A stretch of DNA of 64,000 nt, taken from NCBI GenBank assembly GCA_037443945.1, contig JBBINH010000010.1, positions 1 to 64,000 on the forward strand, written 5' to 3'. Below the pieces are notes generated by a model. It was not told the DNA's origin. It was given only the letters and a program-made list of their open reading frames with translations, and searched no databases. The position numbers and the translations under genes are program-made. This stretch comes from SSF26 sp037443945 (GTDB taxonomy: Bacteria; Chloroflexota; Anaerolineae; J102). Shown piece by piece: positions 17,343 to 26,759 of this stretch (its first letter is position 1; the number at the start of each line of letters is the position of its first letter).

Positions 17343-17750
17343 ATGCACATCGCACGTCATTGGCGAACCCGACATCAACGCTATAGCCTGACCGGCGAAA
17401 TCTGCCATCACTGCGGCACGAAGGTCTTCCCCCCGCGGGACGTCTGTCCGCAATGCAGCCAACCGGCCTATGACGCCGTGCGCCTGAGCGGCCTGGGGGA
17501 GGTCTACAGCTTTACAACGGTCTACGAGGCCCCCACACCTTTTGCGACCCAGGCGCCCTACCTGCTTGCCCTGATCAAACTGGCCGAAGGTCCCATGCTG
17601 ACGGCCCAGTTGACCGATGTCGACCCCAACGAAGTCCACATCGGCATGCCGGTGGAAATGGTGACGCGCAAGTTGAGCCAGGAGGGCGACGAGGGATTGA
17701 TCCAGTACGGCTATAAGTTCCGCCCCCGTCTCCAGGCACGGGCCGCCTGA
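17343..17750 (+). CDS. Zn-ribbon/OB-fold (DUF35) scaffold protein
   Basis: 135-aa protein with an N-terminal rubredoxin-like zinc ribbon (C21-x2-C24 and C35-x2-C38) and a C-terminal OB fold (LGEVYSFTTVYEAP, then LIKLAEGPMLTAQLTD). In archaea this family bridges acetoacetyl-CoA thiolase and HMG-CoA synthase so that the intermediate is channelled (established knowledge). The gene lies 210 bases after the thiolase gene, with its own promoter and a good AAGGAG ribosome site. That arrangement suggests dosage control separate from the enzymes. Confidence 0.9.
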   Translation: MHIARHWRTRHQRYSLTGEICHHCGTKVFPPRDVCPQCSQPAYDAVRLSGLGEVYSFTTVYEAPTPFATQAPYLLALIKLAEGPMLTAQLTDVDPNEVHIGMPVEMVTRKLSQEGDEGLIQYGYKFRPRLQARAA

Positions 17751-17814
17751 AAGACAGGTCGGGTTAGGCCTTTCGCCGCGTAGACGGCGAGCGGTGGCAC
17801 AAATCGTCACGGCG

Positions 17815-17852
17815 CAAACGACCGGCGCCTCGGTCAGGGCGCCGGTCGTTTG
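17815..17852. terminator. 15-bp hairpin between convergent genes
   Basis: A perfect 15-bp stem (17815-17829 with 17838-17852) and an 8-base loop lie between DUF35 (+) and the alpha-2-macroglobulin gene (-). The only T-run (GTTTG) is inside the stem, so it is a likely bidirectional stop or RNA-stabilising element. Confidence 0.65.
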
Positions 17853-17877
17853 CTGGCCGGGAAAAGTTCACCTGCCC

Positions 17878-20800
17878 TTACGGTCGTGTGATGGTAAAAC
17901 GACTGCCGGCGCCGTGACCGAACACCTCCGGGAAGTACATCATCTCCCCGCGTGGGGGCAGGACGTTGAACTCGCCGGCAATGCTGGCCCGCAATTGATA
18001 CCGGAAGGTGTAGGTGCCGGGAAGCAACTCGGTCGCAAAAAGGCCGACCCGGTCGTCCTTCAGCTCGAAAGCCGTCGGCTGCCAGAACCACCACGGCGCT
18101 TCGCGACCGGGTGGTTGTTCAACGGTAGGACCGGTTGCCGTCAACGAGGTGGTGGCGAAGCTGGTGTCGATCGGTTCGGTTCCGGCCGGGATGGGGTCCT
18201 CGACCAACAGATAGTGCATGGTCGTGGGCACAACCAGCGTCAGCTCGACGTCGATGATTTCACCGACCTGGGCAGCCGTGATCGGCGTCGGCGTCTCGGC
18301 GCCGCGGCGGAGATAGCGTCGGGTCACGGTCAGACCGCGACTCACCGGTTGCAGATCGGGCACGGGCAAAAAGGTCCGCAGATAGGCGCTGTAGTACATC
18401 TGGCCGGGCCCGGGCGTGCGCGCGAGCGCCAGGATGTTCATGGCATCAGCAAGCAGCTCGCCGATGGCCACCCGCAAGGTCTGCGCCTGCTCTACCGTAG
18501 CGGGCGTGACATCGCCCCGGCCGCGCTCCTGGCCGTTGAGGGCGACAGTCCAGCTATAGCGACCCTGGAGCTCGCCCGTGGCCGCCATCCACTCGGTGAG
18601 GGCAATAAGCGCCCAGGCCGTCTCGTGTGTGCTTTGCCAGCGGTCGGCGCTGCGGGCGCTCATCAGCCAGCGGACCACCTGAGGACCAAGGGGATGATCG
18701 GGTCGAACGGCGACAAGAGCGGCCAGGACCACGGCGGTGGTTTGAGTGTCGGTGTTCATCGTCCACCAGTCGGTTGCGGTCTCTTCCCAATGGGCACCGG
18801 TGGCCGAGCCAATGGCCTGGCCGAGCAGACCGTCCAGCAGGTTGCGGGCCTGATCGGCGGTAGCGGCCACGGTCGCCTGGGCCTGCAAGGTCAGGGCCAG
18901 ATACGCACGGGCATAAGCGGCCATACGCTCGCGCTCCTCGTACAGGAGTTGCGCCTCGGCCAGGGGCCGTTCGCCATCTGTGCTGACGGCGTAGCGATCG
19001 AGCACATAGACGAAGAAGGCCTGCCGGTTGAGGGCGTAGCCGTTTTGCGAGGCCGGAGGCTCGAGCTGACGCCGCAGGAAATCGGCCGCCCGTGCCACGA
19101 CTGCTTCGTCCACGGGATAGCCATGCTCGCGGGCGGCGGTCAAACCGAAGAGCACATAAGCGCTGGTGTACGGTTCCGAACGATCCGGACCAAACCAGCC
19201 CCAGCCGCCGTCGGGGTTTTGGAGGGTATAGAGCCGTTGCAACGCCACGGCGACCCGTTCATCCAGGCGGGCTTTGAGCTCGGGACGTTCCAGGCCCAGC
19301 TTCGCCAGCGCGCGGGCCATGAACAGATTGGGCAGGAACCGACTGACGAGCTGTTCTGTGCATTCGTAGGGGAAGTGCGCCAAGTAGCTGAGGGCGCCGG
19401 TCATCCCCGCGGCCAGCGAGGGTTCGAGGCGTACCACCAGGTCACCCTGGGTGGGGTCGTAACGGTCGGGCAGGGTGATGGCCTCGAAGCGGGGTTCCTC
19501 GGCAGAGACGAAGCCGGCCGTCGCCACGGTTTCGGGGCTGCTGTAGCGGCGCACGGGCAGGCGTCGTTCGAGGGCATCACCGTAGGCGCCGGCCGTGGCC
19601 CGCAGGCGCACCGTCACCTCGTCCAGGACGAGCCGGCTGGTGGGATCGATATCGTCCACCTGCACCGGCAGGTCAATCCGGGCGGCTTCGCCATCGGCCA
19701 CGGTGAGGGTATAGCGCGTCTGCCCCAGCGCCGTCAATCCGCTGAAGTCGAAGGTCAGCAACACGTCCTGGCTCTGACCCGTCTGGTTTTGGACAATGGC
19801 GCCGACCTGGAACCGATCGCCGTGGACGACGAAGCGCGGGAGCACCGGTCGCACCAAGAGCGGTTTGCGCACGGGCAGGTCATGGGTGACATCGGCCACG
19901 GCCGTGGCCCGGTCTACGGCCACGGCCCGCATCTGCCAGGTCGTCAGGTTATCGGGCAGGGTGATGCGGACTTCCAGGTTGCCGTCGGCGTCGGTCTCGG
20001 CAGCAGCCTGCCAGTAGGCCAGGTCGCGGAAGTCGGTGCGCACATCGAGCTGGGCCAGCTCACCGGCGCCGCCGCCACCGCCTTTGAACCCACGACGTTG
20101 GGCTTCGTCCAGGCGGTTGAGCGAAACCACCAGGCTGACACCGGTCTGCACGCCCAGGCCGCGGTCGCCCCAAAAGGTCTGGACGATGCCGGGCCCCGTA
20201 TCGGGATAGAGCGATAGCAAGGCCTTATCCACCAGGGCCAACGAGAGCTGGGCGCGCGCCGGTCGGCCCTGATGGTCGGTAGCACGGATGCGATAGGTGA
20301 CAGTATCCCCGGGTCGGGCCGGCGAGGGTTCGGCGTTGATGTCGAGCCGCAGGAGATGCTGTTCGGGATCGACTCCGAGCTGCACCAGCCCCAGCTTGAA
20401 GGTAGGTGCTTCGTCGCCGAGGGGTGGCGCCACCAGCAGCACCGAGACGAAGACATTGGGCGCGTAGGTGGGCCGAATGGGGATGCTCAAGGTCTCGCTG
20501 TTCGTGGTCAGCACACGCACCTGATGCTCGAAGATGCCCCCCCGTTCGATGGTGATGAGCGCCGTCGTCGGTCCTGCCCAGGGCGAGGGCACGAGCACGC
20601 GGGCCGTTTCGCCCACGCGGTAGCGTTTCTTATCCGCCACCAGGTCAATACGGTCGTTGTTGCGCACGGGCCAGGCCGCATATTCCTGACCGGCTACCCA
20701 AACAAAGGCCGCACTGCGCAAGGCATTGCCCAGCCGATCGCGGGCAGTGACCCGGATGAGATACTGCCCCGGATCGGTGGGCGTCCAGTCCAGCCGGGCC

Positions 20801-23800
20801 TGACCAGCCTCGCCGGTTGTCACCACCTCCTCACGCACGGTAGTCGTCTCGACCCTGGTGACGAAACGGAGGATGCCGTCCTCCCCGCGCTCGCGCACGG
20901 TGCGCCAGGCCAGCTGATCGATGGTGACCTCCAGGCGCTGACCGGGTTGAGGCCGGCGGCTGAGGGCGCCCACGGCGATGAAATGGGCGATCTGCCGGGT
21001 GCCGACGGTGCCCACATAGCTCTCCGGCCGCACTCCGGGATACACCTCGGCCGCATGGATAACCAGGCTCGTATTGCCTGCCACCTCCTGATCGCCGATA
21101 TCGGTGATGGCGAACTCGATGACCCGTGTCTCGGAACCGCGTGGGCCGCGGGTAGGTTCGGCGGCCAACTCGGTGGGAACATCAAGGCGAAAACGACCCT
21201 CGTCGTCGGTCACGCCGGTGCCGTCGGCGATGGTCTCGCGCGGCGGCAGGATGACGGGTTCGTAGAACACATCGGGCTGGAAATCGGTGAAGGACCAGGG
21301 TTGGCCGTCGTCGTAGGGGAAAACGTAAGGGTTGCGCAAAAGCGACCACCGCACGGCCGCCCGCTTGACGGCGCCGCCGAAGAAATACGTCGCCTGGGCC
21401 GTGGCCTGAGCGGGTTGGCCGGCTATGACCTCGGTGGGGCTTACCGTGGCCTTGACCTCGAATTCGGGCTTGCGGAAGGCTGCCACCAGCACATAGGCCC
21501 AGGCCGATTGGGTTTCGGTCGCCTTGATCTCCACGGTGTAGAAGCCCAGTTGGGCTTCGGCGGCCAGGGGGATGGCGTCGTACACAACGCCATAGGCATC
21601 GGTGGTCTTCGGCTGACGGTAGACGATCTCGCCTTGGGGATTGCGCAGGATGGCCTCGACCGTCAGATTGGCCGGCACATCGTAGACGGCATCCCGATCG
21701 GTGCGGATGATGGCCCGATAGTAGATCGTATCACCGGCGCGATAGAGGGGGCGATCGGTATAGACGTGGATGCGGTAGGGTAGGGGGATGTAATCGGCCG
21801 CCAGGTTGTAATCCCAGGGCGTAATGCCGGCATTCCAGACCGTGCTGGCCCAGCCGGGGTCATCGGCAGTGCCGACAAAGGCTTCGGTGCTCCGCCACGG
21901 CTCGGGCGAGGCCGGCATGGCCGCGCGGAAGACGCCGTCGGCATCGGTGCGACCGGAGACAGGCTGTCCATCCCAGGGGAAGACCGTGACGGGCAGGTCG
22001 GGCACGGGCCGGGCTGTGGCCAGGTCCGTCACCCAAACCAGAACATCCTCCCGCCCGCGTTTGATGGCGACATGGTAACGGCTGACCACGAGGATGACGC
22101 GCGGTTTGACCTCGTATTCCCCGTAGACGACCTGAGGCGAATCGACTTCGAGGAAGTAGAGACCGGGCCCAAGGGGGGCGCCGTCGGCATCGCGCAGGAC
22201 CTCGCGGGTGATCACGCGTTCGTTGCGGGGGCCCAAGGGGCGGATGGACCAGCGCCGCACGAGTTGATCGGCAGGCGGGCTGTAGAGCCGCCAATGCTCG
22301 TAGTCGTCGGAGGGATCCAGCGCGGCCAATTGTTCCGGCGTCAGTCGATAGAGGACGGCGTTGATCTCGTTGACATTGACCGTCTGGAACAGGATGGCGG
22401 TCTCGGTGTAGGCGTTGTAGGTGCCGGCCACGCCCGGCGTGACCATGATCAGGTCGGGGCGGCGTTCGCCGGTACGAAAGCGGAGTGTAATCGGCTCGCT
22501 GATGGTGTTGCCGTAGGGGTCACGAATGCCTGCGGCCAGGGTGAGGGTGTAGGTGCTCAGCGCTTGCCGGGGGAAGAAGACGAGGAGGGAGCTATCGTAG
22601 TCGTTGTAGAAGGAATACACCTGGGTGGCGCTGATGGGCGGACTGATGCTCAGTTGCAGCGTCTCCGGCATGATGGGGGCATTGAAGAAGAACTGCACCG
22701 GCTCGTCTAACGAGGCGTTTTGTTCGCCATCGCGCGGCTGCGTGCGGCTGACGGCCGGGAAGGGCACAACGGTAAAGCTGTGGCTATAGGGACGCCGCAG
22801 GCGGGCAGCGCCATCACCCAGGGCCTGGGCTTCGTCGCCGACTTCCACCTCGATGCGTGCGGCCAGGGGCAGGGGCGCTTGCGGCCGCAAGACGAGCACC
22901 CGGTTGTTTTCCCGCCACTCTGTACTACCGACCACAACGCCGGTCGTGCGGCTCGTCACGCGCAGGGCCGCCTCCGTGCGTGTCGGGTCCATGGGGGCGC
23001 TGAAGGTGATGGTGATGGGCGATGTGGGCGGCACACGCTCACCTTCGGGTTCTACCCGCGTGACCACGGGCAGCGTTGTGGTAAAGGCGAAGGTGTAGGC
23101 GGTAGCCAAGGTGCTGCCGGTCAGGTCGGTCACGCCGTCCACCGTGGCCCGATAGGTCCTACCGGCCAACAGGGGTGGATCGGGTTGGAACTGGTAGATG
23201 CTCGTGTTGAGCCAGTAGCCCCGACCGGCGGCGGGCGGCTCCAGCCGCAGCGGCTGCGGCAGATTGGGGTCATCACCGGCCGCGCCCAGCGGCACCACAG
23301 GTCGATTGAAGACGATGGTGATGGGCGCATCGGTGGCAACATCGTCGTTGCCATCGGCCGGTGTCGTATTGGCGACTTCGAGATGCCCCTGCATGAGCAA
23401 AGACAGGCTAAGAGGCCCGGTGCTGTAGCCGCCGGCCGTGGCCACCACCTGCACCCGGAAACGCTGACCGGGCAGAAAACGGGCCGGCCGGAAGAGCACG
23501 TTGGCGCCCTCGACACGGGTCTCGCCCTCCAACGGCGGCGCGAAACGCAGCTCGACGCCGTCCGGATCCAGGGGCCGGTCAAAGGTGAGGATAAAGGGCT
23601 GCTCCGGCGGCAGTTCGGCCCCGCGGGCCGGCTCGGTCCGCAGCAGGCGAGGCGCCATCGGCGGCGGAGTCGGCATGGCTTCGACCGTCGGCGTGGGCGC
23701 TATCGGTGTCGGTGAGGGGGTCGGCCGGGGCCCACATCCGGCCAACAGCAAGACACCAACGGCAACAAAGACCAACACAATGGTAAAGCGGTGGATGGAG

Positions 23801-23805
23801 CTCAT
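17878..23805 (-). CDS. Alpha-2-macroglobulin family lipoprotein (thioester protease trap)
   Basis: 1975-aa periplasmic or surface lipoprotein; lipobox LLAGC gives C24, followed by a Thr-Pro linker. Several Big_5 Ig-like domains lie in the first 500 residues. Then come macroglobulin domains with a bait-type region and a Gly-rich stretch (KGGGGGAGELAQL), followed by TTWQMRAVAVD. The thioester domain has the intact C-x-E-Q motif in FPYECTEQLVSRF. A C-terminal receptor-like domain closes the protein. Family members covalently trap attacking proteases. The start at ATG 23805 was chosen because it opens the lipoprotein signal. The usual partner pbpC is not adjacent. The Ig-like N-terminal extension makes it longer than E. 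coli YfhM. Confidence 0.92.
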   Translation of the reverse strand: MSSIHRFTIVLVFVAVGVLLLAGCGPRPTPSPTPIAPTPTVEAMPTPPPMAPRLLRTEPARGAELPPEQPFILTFDRPLDPDGVELRFAPPLEGETRVEGANVLFRPARFLPGQRFRVQVVATAGGYSTGPLSLSLLMQGHLEVANTTPADGNDDVATDAPITIVFNRPVVPLGAAGDDPNLPQPLRLEPPAAGRGYWLNTSIYQFQPDPPLLAGRTYRATVDGVTDLTGSTLATAYTFAFTTTLPVVTRVEPEGERVPPTSPITITFSAPMDPTRTEAALRVTSRTTGVVVGSTEWRENNRVLVLRPQAPLPLAARIEVEVGDEAQALGDGAARLRRPYSHSFTVVPFPAVSRTQPRDGEQNASLDEPVQFFFNAPIMPETLQLSISPPISATQVYSFYNDYDSSLLVFFPRQALSTYTLTLAAGIRDPYGNTISEPITLRFRTGERRPDLIMVTPGVAGTYNAYTETAILFQTVNVNEINAVLYRLTPEQLAALDPSDDYEHWRLYSPPADQLVRRWSIRPLGPRNERVITREVLRDADGAPLGPGLYFLEVDSPQVVYGEYEVKPRVILVVSRYHVAIKRGREDVLVWVTDLATARPVPDLPVTVFPWDGQPVSGRTDADGVFRAAMPASPEPWRSTEAFVGTADDPGWASTVWNAGITPWDYNLAADYIPLPYRIHVYTDRPLYRAGDTIYYRAIIRTDRDAVYDVPANLTVEAILRNPQGEIVYRQPKTTDAYGVVYDAIPLAAEAQLGFYTVEIKATETQSAWAYVLVAAFRKPEFEVKATVSPTEVIAGQPAQATAQATYFFGGAVKRAAVRWSLLRNPYVFPYDDGQPWSFTDFQPDVFYEPVILPPRETIADGTGVTDDEGRFRLDVPTELAAEPTRGPRGSETRVIEFAITDIGDQEVAGNTSLVIHAAEVYPGVRPESYVGTVGTRQIAHFIAVGALSRRPQPGQRLEVTIDQLAWRTVRERGEDGILRFVTRVETTTVREEVVTTGEAGQARLDWTPTDPGQYLIRVTARDRLGNALRSAAFVWVAGQEYAAWPVRNNDRIDLVADKKRYRVGETARVLVPSPWAGPTTALITIERGGIFEHQVRVLTTNSETLSIPIRPTYAPNVFVSVLLVAPPLGDEAPTFKLGLVQLGVDPEQHLLRLDINAEPSPARPGDTVTYRIRATDHQGRPARAQLSLALVDKALLSLYPDTGPGIVQTFWGDRGLGVQTGVSLVVSLNRLDEAQRRGFKGGGGGAGELAQLDVRTDFRDLAYWQAAAETDADGNLEVRITLPDNLTTWQMRAVAVDRATAVADVTHDLPVRKPLLVRPVLPRFVVHGDRFQVGAIVQNQTGQSQDVLLTFDFSGLTALGQTRYTLTVADGEAARIDLPVQVDDIDPTSRLVLDEVTVRLRATAGAYGDALERRLPVRRYSSPETVATAGFVSAEEPRFEAITLPDRYDPTQGDLVVRLEPSLAAGMTGALSYLAHFPYECTEQLVSRFLPNLFMARALAKLGLERPELKARLDERVAVALQRLYTLQNPDGGWGWFGPDRSEPYTSAYVLFGLTAAREHGYPVDEAVVARAADFLRRQLEPPASQNGYALNRQAFFVYVLDRYAVSTDGERPLAEAQLLYEERERMAAYARAYLALTLQAQATVAATADQARNLLDGLLGQAIGSATGAHWEETATDWWTMNTDTQTTAVVLAALVAVRPDHPLGPQVVRWLMSARSADRWQSTHETAWALIALTEWMAATGELQGRYSWTVALNGQERGRGDVTPATVEQAQTLRVAIGELLADAMNILALARTPGPGQMYYSAYLRTFLPVPDLQPVSRGLTVTRRYLRRGAETPTPITAAQVGEIIDVELTLVVPTTMHYLLVEDPIPAGTEPIDTSFATTSLTATGPTVEQPPGREAPWWFWQPTAFELKDDRVGLFATELLPGTYTFRYQLRASIAGEFNVLPPRGEMMYFPEVFGHGAGSRFTITRP

Positions 23806-23992
23806 AACACCGAACCTGAACGAAGACGAGAGCGCAATGCACAACAGGACAAAGGCCCGCTTCCGGGCCCATGCTTCGGTGCATAAGACGTCGGCCATCC
23901 CGTAATCGTTCCTGGGATGAGCCCGGACCGGCGTCTTTTTTGGAGTCGGTCAACTACGGATGGGTAGGGCTTTTCAAAATCCTATCGTAATC

Positions 23993-24102
23993 ACCTACCC
24001 GGCTGCCCGCCGCCGTGCGCCGATGGAAAATCGGACTCCTCGAGGCCATGGGGCCGGGCGGCGTAGGCCGCCCGGAGGCCGAAGACCTATGGCGGACGAC
24101 TT
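23993..24102. repeat. Structured dispersed repeat, copy A (second copy at 38138-38268)
   Basis: The 5' block of 19 bases (ACCTACCCGGCTGCCCGCC) is identical in the other copy. The 3' block of 29 bases ending GCGGACGACTT differs at only two positions. Between them is a CCGAT/ATCGG hairpin with conserved arms and a different loop, and a variable GC-rich hairpin (GGGCGG/CCGCCC here). The pattern of conserved ends and stem-preserving interior suggests a mobile or RNA element. Orientation is unknown. Confidence 0.7.
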
Positions 24103-24284
24103 CGGTCGACATGGAGGCAGTTGCATCTTAGAGTGTAAACGAAAAGCCGTTATCGGGCATTGCGCAAACCGGCCGTTGGGCATCCGGCAGAAAGCGAACG
24201 GGAAAGAAGCGGCGCAACAACGAGAGCGCCGCTTTGAAAAGCCCTACGCCCGCCGAGAACGGCATCGCTTCCCATAGGCCCGTG

Positions 24285-24293
24285 TGTTATAAT
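24285..24293 (+). promoter_or_regulatory. Extended -10 promoter of lpd
   Basis: TG-T-TATAAT (24285-24293) lies about 65 bases before the ATG. No good -35 is seen, as expected for an extended -10 promoter. The surrounding GTGTTATAATC also occurs at the Crp/Fnr gene promoter (minus strand, 63139-63129). Confidence 0.55.
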
Positions 24294-24357
24294 CGGACCG
24301 TCGGCAGCAACGCCGACACAACCCTTTCGCATCGTTCTCTTGTTGTCGACAGGCCAT

Positions 24358-25755
24358 ATGGCAACTTCCTTTGCTTACGATGTCCTCATCCTGGGTGGCG
24401 GACCAGGCGGCTACGTGGCCGCCATTCGTTGCGCCCAGCTCGGACTCAAGACCGCTTTGGTCGAACGGGAGAAACTGGGCGGTGTGTGCCTCAATTGGGG
24501 CTGTATTCCCAGCAAATCTCTGATCCGCAATGCCGAGATCGTCAACCTGTTGAGCCGGGGCCAGGAATTCGGCTTTCAATTCGATAACCTGCGTCTCGAC
24601 TACGGCGTGGCGGTCAGGCGCAGTCGTCAGAATGCCGAACGCCTGGTCAAGGGCATCGGCTTTCTCATGAAGAAAAACGCCATCACGGTCATCACGGGGA
24701 CCGGTATCCTGACCGATCCCCACACCGTCATGGTCGATGGCCAGGCCCATACGGCTGCCCACCTCATCCTGGCCACCGGGGCACGGCCGGCCTTGTTGCC
24801 GGGCCTCACGGCCGACGGCGAGCGCATCCTGACCTATCGCCAGGCCATCGTCCAAGAGAAGCTGCCTCGTTCCCTCATCGTCGTCGGCGCCGGTCCTATC
24901 GGTATGGAATTCGCCTATGTCTATCGCGCCTATGGAGTTGAGGTGACCGTCGTCGAGATGATGCCTCATGTCCTGCCCAACGAGGACGAGGAGGTAGCCG
25001 AAGTCGTGGCCAAGGCCTTTCGCAAGCAGGGCATTCGCCTCTACGAGAACACCCGCACCGAGCACGTCGCCGTCGAACCCGACGGCGTTAAGGTCACCCT
25101 GAAAAACCAGACGACGGCCGCGACCGAAACCATCACGGCCGACCAGGTCCTCATCGCCATCGGTGTCCGGCCGAACAGCGACGGCATCGGCCTGGAGGCT
25201 GCCGGGGTGCGCACGGATGAGCGCGGATGGGTGCCGGTCGATGCGGTGATGCGCACGAATGTGCCTCATATCTTCGCCATCGGCGATTTGACCGGCAAGC
25301 TGGCCCTGGCCCACGTGGCCAGCGCCCAGGGCCTTGTCGCCGCCGAGACGATTGCCGGGGTCGAGACCATGCCCATCGAGGATTACGGCAACATGCCCCG
25401 TTGTACCTACTGTCAGCCCCAGGTGGCCAGTTTGGGCCTGACCGAAGCCCAGGCGCGGGCCCACGGGTACACGGTGCAGGTGGGCAAATTCCCCTTCCAG
25501 GCCAACGGCAAGGCCTTGGGGTTGGGCGAACGCGAGGGCTTTGTCAAAATCGTCGCCGATGCACGTTACGGCGAAATCCTGGGGGTGCACATGGTGGGGC
25601 CGGAAGTGACCGAACTCTTGCCCGAATTGAGCCTGGCCCGGATGATGGAACTGACCCCGGCCGAGATCGCCCGCAACGTCCATGCCCATCCGACCCTCTC
25701 CGAGGTCATCATGGAAGCGGCCCATGCTGCCCTGGGCCACGCCATTCATATCTGA
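24358..25755 (+). CDS. lpdA: Dihydrolipoyl dehydrogenase
   Basis: 465-aa FAD- and NAD-dependent E3 subunit that reoxidises dihydrolipoyl groups of 2-oxoacid dehydrogenase or glycine-cleavage complexes. It shows the FAD motif GGGPGGYVAA, the redox disulfide C44/C49 in GGVCLNWGCIPSKSL, a second Rossmann motif VVGAGPIGMEFA, and the C-terminal HAHPTLSE with the catalytic His. The ATG at 24358 was preferred over an upstream TTG because the conserved N terminus begins there. No E1/E2 genes are beside it. The downstream lipoyl synthase gene provides a functional link through the lipoate cofactor. Confidence 0.93.
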   Translation: MATSFAYDVLILGGGPGGYVAAIRCAQLGLKTALVEREKLGGVCLNWGCIPSKSLIRNAEIVNLLSRGQEFGFQFDNLRLDYGVAVRRSRQNAERLVKGIGFLMKKNAITVITGTGILTDPHTVMVDGQAHTAAHLILATGARPALLPGLTADGERILTYRQAIVQEKLPRSLIVVGAGPIGMEFAYVYRAYGVEVTVVEMMPHVLPNEDEEVAEVVAKAFRKQGIRLYENTRTEHVAVEPDGVKVTLKNQTTAATETITADQVLIAIGVRPNSDGIGLEAAGVRTDERGWVPVDAVMRTNVPHIFAIGDLTGKLALAHVASAQGLVAAETIAGVETMPIEDYGNMPRCTYCQPQVASLGLTEAQARAHGYTVQVGKFPFQANGKALGLGEREGFVKIVADARYGEILGVHMVGPEVTELLPELSLARMMELTPAEIARNVHAHPTLSEVIMEAAHAALGHAIHI

Positions 25756-25765
25756 CGGCCCGCCT

Positions 25766-26758
25766 ATGTCCGCACCCATTCCCATCATTCTCCTTGGCCT
25801 GGGGCCTATCGGCCGGGCGATCGGTCAGGCGGTGGCCGCCGAGGGCCGATTGGAAGTCGTGGGCGCCGTCGACATCGACCCGGTCATCGTCGGCAAGCCC
25901 CTCCATCATGTCTGTGATGCCGACCTGCCGCCCCTCCCCGTCGTTTCCGATCTGGCTGCTACCCAGGCCCCGCCCGGCGCCGTCGTTTTGCAGGCCACCG
26001 GTTCGCGGTTGGAGACCGTCCAACCGCAATTGCTGCAGGCCATTGCCCTGGGCTATCATGTCGTTTCCACCTGCGAAGAGCTGGTCTGGCCCTGGGATGA
26101 CCATCCCGATCGGGCCGGCGAACTCAACCGGGCCTGCCGGCAGGCTCAGGTGGCCGTCCTCGGTGTCGGCGTCAATCCCGGTTTTATCATGGACACCCTG
26201 CCCATCCTGGCGGCGCGGGCGGCCGGCGAGGTGGAAGCCGTTCATATCGTCCGCGTCGTGGATGTGGCCAAACGGCGTTTGTCGTTGCAACGCAAGATGG
26301 GGGTAGGCGAAGACCCCGCCGTCGTGCAAAGCCTTCTCGACCAGGAGCGGATCGGCCATGTCGGCCTCAGCAACAGCCTGCAGATGCTGGCGGCGGGATT
26401 GCACTGGCACCTGGAGATGATCGACATAGACAGCCGTCCTATCGTCGCCAAAGAAACGGTCATGACCGAATCCGGCCCGATCGAAGCCGGCCGTTGTCTC
26501 GGCATCCGCCAACAGGCCACGGGCCTGGTCCAGGGCCGACCCCGTCTCTTCCTCCGCCTGGTCATGGAGGCCGGTGTCGCTACGGGCTCCTACGATGAGA
26601 TCGTCATCGACGGCGCCCAATCCTTGCGTCTGCGGCTGGAAGGGCTTCAGGGCGATCAGGCCACGGCCTGGTTGGTGGTCAATCAGGCCCTCATCGTCCG
26701 CCAACTGCCGCCCGGTCTGCATACCATGCTCTCGGCGCCTCTGTTACCCATGTCGTGA
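25766..26758 (+). CDS. DapB-like / 2,4-diaminopentanoate dehydrogenase-like NAD(P) oxidoreductase
   Basis: 330-aa protein with an N-terminal Rossmann motif (LLGLGPIGRAIGQAV) and a dihydrodipicolinate-reductase-like fold. It contains the ATGSRLETVQPQ and CEELVWPWDDHP segments typical of the Ord (2,4-diaminopentanoate dehydrogenase) branch, and VNPGFIMDTLP. In clostridia that enzyme acts in ornithine breakdown, but no other ornithine-fermentation gene is seen here. It lies 10 bases after lpd and 1 base before lipA, so it is in their operon. The substrate is unassigned. Confidence 0.75.
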   Translation: MSAPIPIILLGLGPIGRAIGQAVAAEGRLEVVGAVDIDPVIVGKPLHHVCDADLPPLPVVSDLAATQAPPGAVVLQATGSRLETVQPQLLQAIALGYHVVSTCEELVWPWDDHPDRAGELNRACRQAQVAVLGVGVNPGFIMDTLPILAARAAGEVEAVHIVRVVDVAKRRLSLQRKMGVGEDPAVVQSLLDQERIGHVGLSNSLQMLAAGLHWHLEMIDIDSRPIVAKETVMTESGPIEAGRCLGIRQQATGLVQGRPRLFLRLVMEAGVATGSYDEIVIDGAQSLRLRLEGLQGDQATAWLVVNQALIVRQLPPGLHTMLSAPLLPMS

Positions 26759-26759
26759 T

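Larger units (their letters stand above)
23806..24357. other. Gene-free interval containing repeat copy A and the lpd promoter
   Basis: No coding frame is supported. The interval contains the 110-bp structured repeat (23993-24102) and, near its end, an extended -10 promoter for the lipoamide dehydrogenase gene. The remainder shows no recognisable feature. Confidence 0.6.

Noticed and set aside
17794..20217. Long + strand open frame (about 800 codons) opposite the alpha-2-macroglobulin gene
   Set aside because: It is the mirror of a protein with clear domains and a thioester motif; GC-rich codon bias keeps the antisense frame open. Its translation is Gly/Arg/His-rich with no family motif.
24244..25788. 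Minus-strand open frame opposite lpd
   Set aside because: Antisense to a gene with the FAD motif and redox disulfide; no ribosome site or family features.
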